NCBI GenBank assembly: GCA_038049695.1
Contig: CP142452.1
Span: 109,260,001 to 109,324,000, forward strand
Source: Cinnamomum chago
Lineage: Eukaryota > Streptophyta > Magnoliopsida > Laurales > Lauraceae
Length of the DNA: 64,000 nucleotides
Direction: 5' to 3'
The notes beneath the pieces are model-generated. The model searched no databases. It had not been told where the DNA came from and saw nothing but the letters and a program-made list of their open reading frames with translations. Positions 59,444-64,000 of this stretch are shown here, in pieces (position 1 is the stretch's first letter; the number at the start of each line of letters is the position of its first letter). The translations under genes were made by a program, and so were the position numbers.

Positions 59444-60107
59444 TAGGGATGTCAAGTGCCCGGCCCGCTCCAGCCTCGGCCTGCTAGGGAAAAACCCTGG
59501 CATGGCCCGCCATGGGCCGGGCTGGAGTGGGCCGGGCCGTGCCGATCCAGGTGGGCCTGCTATTTTTTTCCCTTTCTTTTTAGGTATTAAAAAAATAGAA
59601 CAATACCGGGTCCACTATTGACCTATACATAATTCAACCTGTTTTTATTTCTAATTACCTCACAGTTATTTGTCATAATCTGTCAGCTGAAAAGTGGGGA
59701 TCACTTTGTGGAGTGCAAAGACTCCACTAAAAACTCTATTAGGGAATAAAATGGGTCTCTAATACCATTAAGTTAATGAACTGGACTGAAAATAAAAGGG
59801 TGTGTGTCAAATATTTGGACACTTCAGGTCCAAGTTTGGAACAATGAAGAAGCCTATATATTATAAATATATGTACATGTATGCTCACAGTACATGTATG
59901 ATTGTATAATAATACTTTAGTATTAAAAAATAAAAAACAGCGGGCTGGCGTGCCAATCCCAACGGGCCTTGCGGGTTGGTGCCTCCTGCCCACGTGCCAG
60001 GCGAGCCCTGTCCAAACAGGCCAACGAGCCTAGCCTCCTCTAACACGGGCCTTGCCTGGCCACAACCCGTTCATTGTCGGGGCCGGCCGGGCCCATTTGA
60101 CATCCCA
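59444..60107. mobile_element. hAT-like element, TAGGGATGTCAA termini
   Basis: Starts TAGGGATGTCAAG, ends TTTGACATCCCA, with flanks GCTAGACT (59,436-59,443) and CCTAGACT (right side), 7 of 8 alike. GC-rich GGGCCGGGC stretches lie at both ends and an AT-rich core in between. Same family as 2,596 and 62,205. Confidence 0.75.
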
Positions 60108-61161
60108 GCCTAGACTCAAACGGCTTGGGTGACATTACTTAAATTTAGGTCATAGAATTGGCAAAACCAATTAAGGATGACTAATATGTAAAACCCCGCC
60201 TTCCTCTTTCAACCGCTTATCTCACTCCACATGCCATCATCAAATTAAGTACAGGTGAAAAAACGTGGCATTACCTTTATATTATTTATTTACATTCTTA
60301 TTACTTGATGAATTTGACCTATCAAAGTCCCGTGCCGGCCCATATAAAGAGACATTTGTTTTGAACGGTATGGATTTTATTAACAGAAGATCATCACCAA
60401 GTTTCTCATGATTTGAGAATTTATAAGGTGCAATGACTGCAGGGTCTCAAAAACTAGAAGATCTTAACCATCCAGTATGTGGAAAGATTTCCACAGCATT
60501 GACAACTCATACTAATCTTCTTCTTTGTTTGTTTTTAGTTTTATATTAGACTAGTACTAGGAATGAAATAGAGAGGGTGAGAGTTCCTTGCCTGGAACTG
60601 TTTTCTAGCAGTGGCTAGATGCAATACGGTATTGCCTACCGAATCCTTCACATTCACCAGCTCCGCTTTGCAGCCCAACACCTCTGCAGCAGCTTCGACC
60701 TGGTTATTTCTCAAGCACATGTGCAGAGCTGTCTCTCCACGATTCGATACTACTCCAGCAAGCTCCGGATCGACCCTAAGCAGCTCTCTCGCCACCTCAA
60801 CTCGCCCATTCGCAGCGGCCAAATGGAGAGCAGTTCTTCCATCCTTATCTTGGACCCTCCTTGAAGAAGTGCTTTTGGTGCCCAATATCTCCATTACAAC
60901 ACCTACGTGCCCTCCAGCTGCAGCCAGGTGAATTGGGTAGGACCCTCCCTCGTCGCGCATTCCTGCTAGTTCTGGGCGCAGTTTTAGAAGCTCTTTGGCA
61001 AAATTCACGTCCCCACGAAGAGATGCGACGTGCAGAGGGTTCCCAGCAGCAGACATGCTGTCGATTCTCTGAAGGAGGAGAGGGTCTTCCTGAACGAGAC
61101 GGCAGAGGGCAGGTACGTCTCCTTCGAGGGCTGCCTTATGAAGCATCTTAACTCGATCCAT

Positions 61162-62004
61162 GGTTCGTTCCTGAGCAGCTCTGCTTTCTTTAGCTGTGTA
61201 ATGGGGGTTGCTCTTGGAAGTGGGGGAAAGGGAGCACTAAATAGGAGGAACAACGAGTCAAGTCAAATTTTGTTTTTTCGATTGCACATTCTACGCAAGT
61301 AATTTCTCCCCAATATTTCTTTCCTTAGGAGAGAAGGATTTCTGTTTCGGGCATGGGAGGAGATGAGGGGGAAAGAGGGAAGTAAAATAGGAAGGAGTGG
61401 ACGAGTCAAGTGAACTGATGGAACTGCCCCAGTTGCCCTTTCAAAGAAGGATCTAGTTAGGCCGGAATTGACTTTTACTTTATATGAAACCATGGATAGA
61501 GCTAGTAGTTGCCGTTTCTCATTTGTTTTGATTTATGTCAAGGCGTTCACATTCGAGGAAATAACAATTACAATTACGAAGAGATTCCGTGGACGGATGA
61601 GTGTCTCCTTGCCTCCTCCTTGTCTGGATCATGGGCCAACTTGAAATAAGCCTTATTAGTTGGAAGACAAGGACAAGTCGGTCTCTCCTTGCCTCCTCCT
61701 AGTCTGGATCAGCCGTGACCTATATAAAATGTCATTTTGGTTTTTTTCATTCCAAGGAAGTAATTTAGAGCGTGCAATTAGATGACATCACATTTTTTAT
61801 ATGTGGCGCTCAAAAATAGGTCGAAACAGTAATTTTTCATTTCTTTAAAATAGGAGATCAAGACTCCGTATTAAAAAATCTTGTGCAAGGGATAATAATT
61901 ATATACCTTCCGATTAAATCCTATGTCACACACGAAGCTACATATGTGGACGTGATGAAGGGGAGGAACCTTCCCAATTCCTTATAAGGACTAATGAAGT
62001 CGTG
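61162..62004. other. Upstream region of gene 3
   Basis: Up to about 61,600 it aligns with the upstream DNA of genes 1 and 2. Then GTCTCCTTGCCTCCTCCT occurs twice (61,603 and 61,684) and homology switches at about 61,710 to the block matching 46,740-47,025. A large deletion relative to units 1 and 2 is implied. No other gene. Confidence 0.5.
61383..61389 (-). promoter_or_regulatory. Candidate TATA-like box of gene 3
   Basis: Minus-strand TATTTTA about 222 bp upstream of the ATG, at the position of the gene 1 and gene 2 boxes. Weak evidence. Confidence 0.2.
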
Positions 62005-62160
62005 TAAAACTCCTCCAGGAGGGCTGAGTCGTGGTTGAAATGTCACTGTGGTATTCACTCTGGCCACACATTAGTGTGTTTTGTCTTTCTTGTTGAAATG
62101 TCACTGCTGTAATCACTCTGGCCACACATGAGAGTGTTTTGTCATTCTTGTTGAAGTCGT
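62005..62160 (-). pseudogene. Far-decayed PGG motif remnant, unit 3
   Basis: Orthologue of 25,326-25,435 and 47,025-47,140. A stretch of about 65 bp (TTGTTGAAATGTCACTG...) is repeated in tandem here. Confidence 0.6.
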
Positions 62161-62204
62161 TGTTTGACCTAGCACACGTACCGGAGGGATTGGTGGGATA
62201 ATGC

Positions 62205-63704
62205 TAGAGATGTCAAATGCGCCGGGAGGGCCAAACCAGTCAACGGCCCGTGGCCCGGCTGGGCTGAGGAGACTGGGCCCATTGGCCCGTTTGGCCCGAG
62301 CCCACTAGGCCCGCCTGACACATGGGCTGCCCTCCACGGCCCGCAAGGCACGGCTCGCCTGGTCCACCCAAAAGTGGCTTTTTTTTAAAAATTTTTTTTT
62401 CAATTTTACGCCCCAAAACAGCTATAAAACAGTCATATAAGTAGTATTTTGTGTCATTTTCAATTTTACAAAGTCTATAATAATCTAACCCTCCTATCCT
62501 TTTTCTAATTTTATTAGTATTATTTATAATACTCTAACCCTCGAATATTTCAAGCCCTTAATCTGATTTCCATATTCCCACCTTCACTTCTTAGTGATCT
62601 AGCTAGATATTTGATTATGTAAATTTGGATAATAATTCAAGCAGATCTAAATTTTGAAAAGTAGAATTATAGAATTTGTTTGATATTGATCATTGTGGTT
62701 ATCCGACTGGTATATAATAATCTTGTTAACTCGGACTTTTCTCAATATCTCATAAAAAAATGATGCTTTTAGACAATGAATTACCTATAAGACAAAAATT
62801 AACTTAATTGGTAAATATTTATCTGATAAAGACTTTTAAATAAACTTTATGCTTAGTTGTATTTGTAAAAGGCGATGATGGTTCAAAATTGCTCATCAAC
62901 TACACTGAAAGGTGTAAGTCAAACATGACGTGTGTGTTTGGATGTATGGTAAATTGAAGTAAATTGAATTAAAGGAATAAGAATTTACAAAGGAGAGATA
63001 ATTAGGAGCCTTAAAGAGACTTCTTTGGAATTGACACTCCAACATAGTTGGGCATCTGACAATTTTGCTAAAATGTGCTGATTTAAAAGGTCTAAGCAAA
63101 AGAAAGATTGCATCAAATCAAAGTAGTAGTTTGCTTTTAAGACTTGTCAAAATAAACTTTACGTTTTATTCGAAGAAAAGAAACATTTAACTAACTATGC
63201 TCGTGAAATTAGAACATTTATAAATATTTAAATAGGTTTTATAGGTTGAAAAGGTGACCATGAAAATCAAAGTGTTCCAATACCAAGCACGTGCAATAGG
63301 AGGACATGACCATCTGATTGGCATCATGTGCATCCACTGTTCAGGTGGAATGCTATATGAACATCAATTGCTGACCATAAAAATTTATTTTATTAGTTAT
63401 TATTAGTTACATAAATGAGTGGACCATGTTATGTGTGAGACTGGTTGAATTTGCATACAAATTTCAATAATCGAGCTTCTAGAAAGTATTGATATTTAGT
63501 TGTTTTCATATGTAAGTGGGATCCATAATGGGGCCCACTAAATGAAAGTGATCAGCGGGCCGTGCTTGTATTCTATTTTTTTTTAATACTGAAAAAAAAA
63601 AAAAAACATAGCAGGCCCGCTAGCCAGCCTGGCCCAGCCCGCTCCATGGTGGGCCGTGCCGTGCCAGGGTATTTCCCCGGCACCCAGCCCGTTTGACATC
63701 TCTA
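62205..63704. mobile_element. 1,500 bp non-autonomous hAT element
   Basis: Ends TAGAGATGTCAAATG and CGTTTGACATCTCTA, with a perfect 8 bp duplication GATAATGC (62,197-62,204 and 63,705-63,712). The empty site is at 47,162-47,169 and in the diverged unit 1 copy near 25,467. GC-rich ends (GGGCC, GCCCG words) flank an AT-rich core with no recognisable transposase. The clean ends and unit-specific location make it young. Confidence 0.9.
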
Positions 63705-63712
63705 GATAATGC

Positions 63713-64000
63713 TATGTAGGTTAGGGTATTATTGTGAATACTCATTTCTTAGTTGGGTAACGATTATATTTTTATTTTAGAATAATTTCTTAGAATTTAT
63801 CTTTATATATAAGTGAATATAATTGAGTTTAATAGAATTTAATAAATTAGTTTTCATAGTGTTTTCAATTTATCTCTTGCGTTCTCATCACCATGCATTA
63901 AAGCGAATGCCTATTAAATATCACGAAAATCCCAACCGTTCTTTGGACATTCGTCCACCAAGGAAGAGGAATGTAGGTACAAATAATTAGGTCCCCACCA
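63713..64000. repeat. Unit DNA at right end of window
   Basis: Aligns with 47,170-47,348 then 48,265-48,380, and carries the empty site of the inverted hAT pair at 63,884-63,891. No gene. Confidence 0.6.

Larger units (their letters stand above)
55892..60591 (-). other. GC-AG intron of gene 3
   Basis: 4,700 bp. In order it holds an inverted duplication (55,961-56,362), a MITE (56,560-56,949), a LINE end with a hAT inside (57,616-58,551), and a hAT element (59,444-60,107). The remaining parts align with the gene 1 intron. Confidence 0.7.
55048..61161 (-). pseudogene. Ankyrin-repeat PGG-domain gene 3, frameshifted
   Basis: Exon 1 (60,592-61,161, 190 codons) is intact and close to gene 1 (seven residue differences). 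Exon 2 (55,048-55,891) has 844 bp, not a multiple of three. Near 55,829 an extra base turns the expected ...CDCTALDIL into DLHSP and a stop, after about 215 residues. Downstream of that point the frame is open to the end, with four membrane segments and GLSPPGGV. A repeated stretch (CTTGAAGTTCTCTGAATGGC, twice) lies in the loop region, and the C-terminus has RLI(F/L)W repeats (FRLIFWIFRLIFWRG). The intron is 4,700 bp, GC-AG, and full of transposons. It is either a recent pseudogene, a gene making only a soluble ankyrin protein, or a one-base sequence error; the rest looks well kept. Confidence 0.75.

Noticed and set aside
51401-60591. PGG-b of unit 3 as an alternative last exon of gene 3
   Set aside because: The region that should hold the acceptor and the first 60 codons has been replaced by a LINE, so no in-frame join to exon 1 is visible.

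Overview
The window is nuclear DNA from a flowering plant, most likely a woody eudicot; I cannot name the species. The signs are a local array of plant-type ankyrin-repeat/PGG-domain membrane protein genes with an intron, a dense and nested load of plant transposons (CACTA, hAT and Mutator-like elements, L1-type LINEs, tRNA-derived SINEs, Ty1/copia and LTR remnants, and a Cassandra element carrying 5S rRNA sequence), and AT-rich intergenic DNA. I see no organellar or bacterial genes.

The layout is a tandem array of about three diverged macro-units of roughly 23-25 kb: unit 1 about 0.8-25.6 kb, unit 2 about 25.6-49.0 kb, unit 3 about 49.0-64 kb (incomplete). Each unit reads, left to right: a block that in units 2 and 3 holds a Mutator-like element carrying a broken fructokinase fragment; a truncated PGG-domain copy (called PGG-b here: 3.1-3.8, 29.4-30.1 and 51.4-52.1 kb); LINE and SINE relics and the 3' flank; and a minus-strand ANK-PGG gene with two exons. 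Units 1 and 2 then continue with its upstream region, a broken extra ankyrin exon (21.4 and 42.6 kb) and a far-decayed PGG remnant (25.3 and 47.0 kb). Unit 3 has the decayed remnant at 62.0 kb but no extra ankyrin exon. Unit 2 has also doubled a 3.06 kb piece (36,247-39,305) in tandem.

Two genes look intact: gene 1 (exons 11,375-11,944 and 7,979-8,830; 473 aa) and gene 2 (exons 35,581-36,150 and 34,257-35,078; 463 aa). Gene 3 (60,592-61,161 and 55,048-55,891) has the same structure, but exon 2 carries a one-base frameshift. All copies share a non-canonical GC donor, so the intron is GC-AG. The proteins have five to six ankyrin repeats followed by a four-pass PGG domain, the architecture of plant BDA1/ITN1-like proteins that act in immunity or stress signalling at membranes. 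That role is inferred from the family, not from this sequence.

The space between genes is mostly transposons, many datable against an empty sister site within the window. Insertions in one unit only (younger than the duplications) include a CACTA with a three-LTR Cassandra inside it (14.4-17.2 kb), a 3.2 kb solo LTR (17.6-20.9 kb), a head-to-head hAT MITE pair forming a 0.9 kb inverted repeat (47.35-48.26 kb), a 1.5 kb hAT (62.2-63.7 kb), and a LINE with a hAT inside it within the intron of gene 3. Shared insertions (older) include the SINE at 4.4/30.8 kb and several MITEs.
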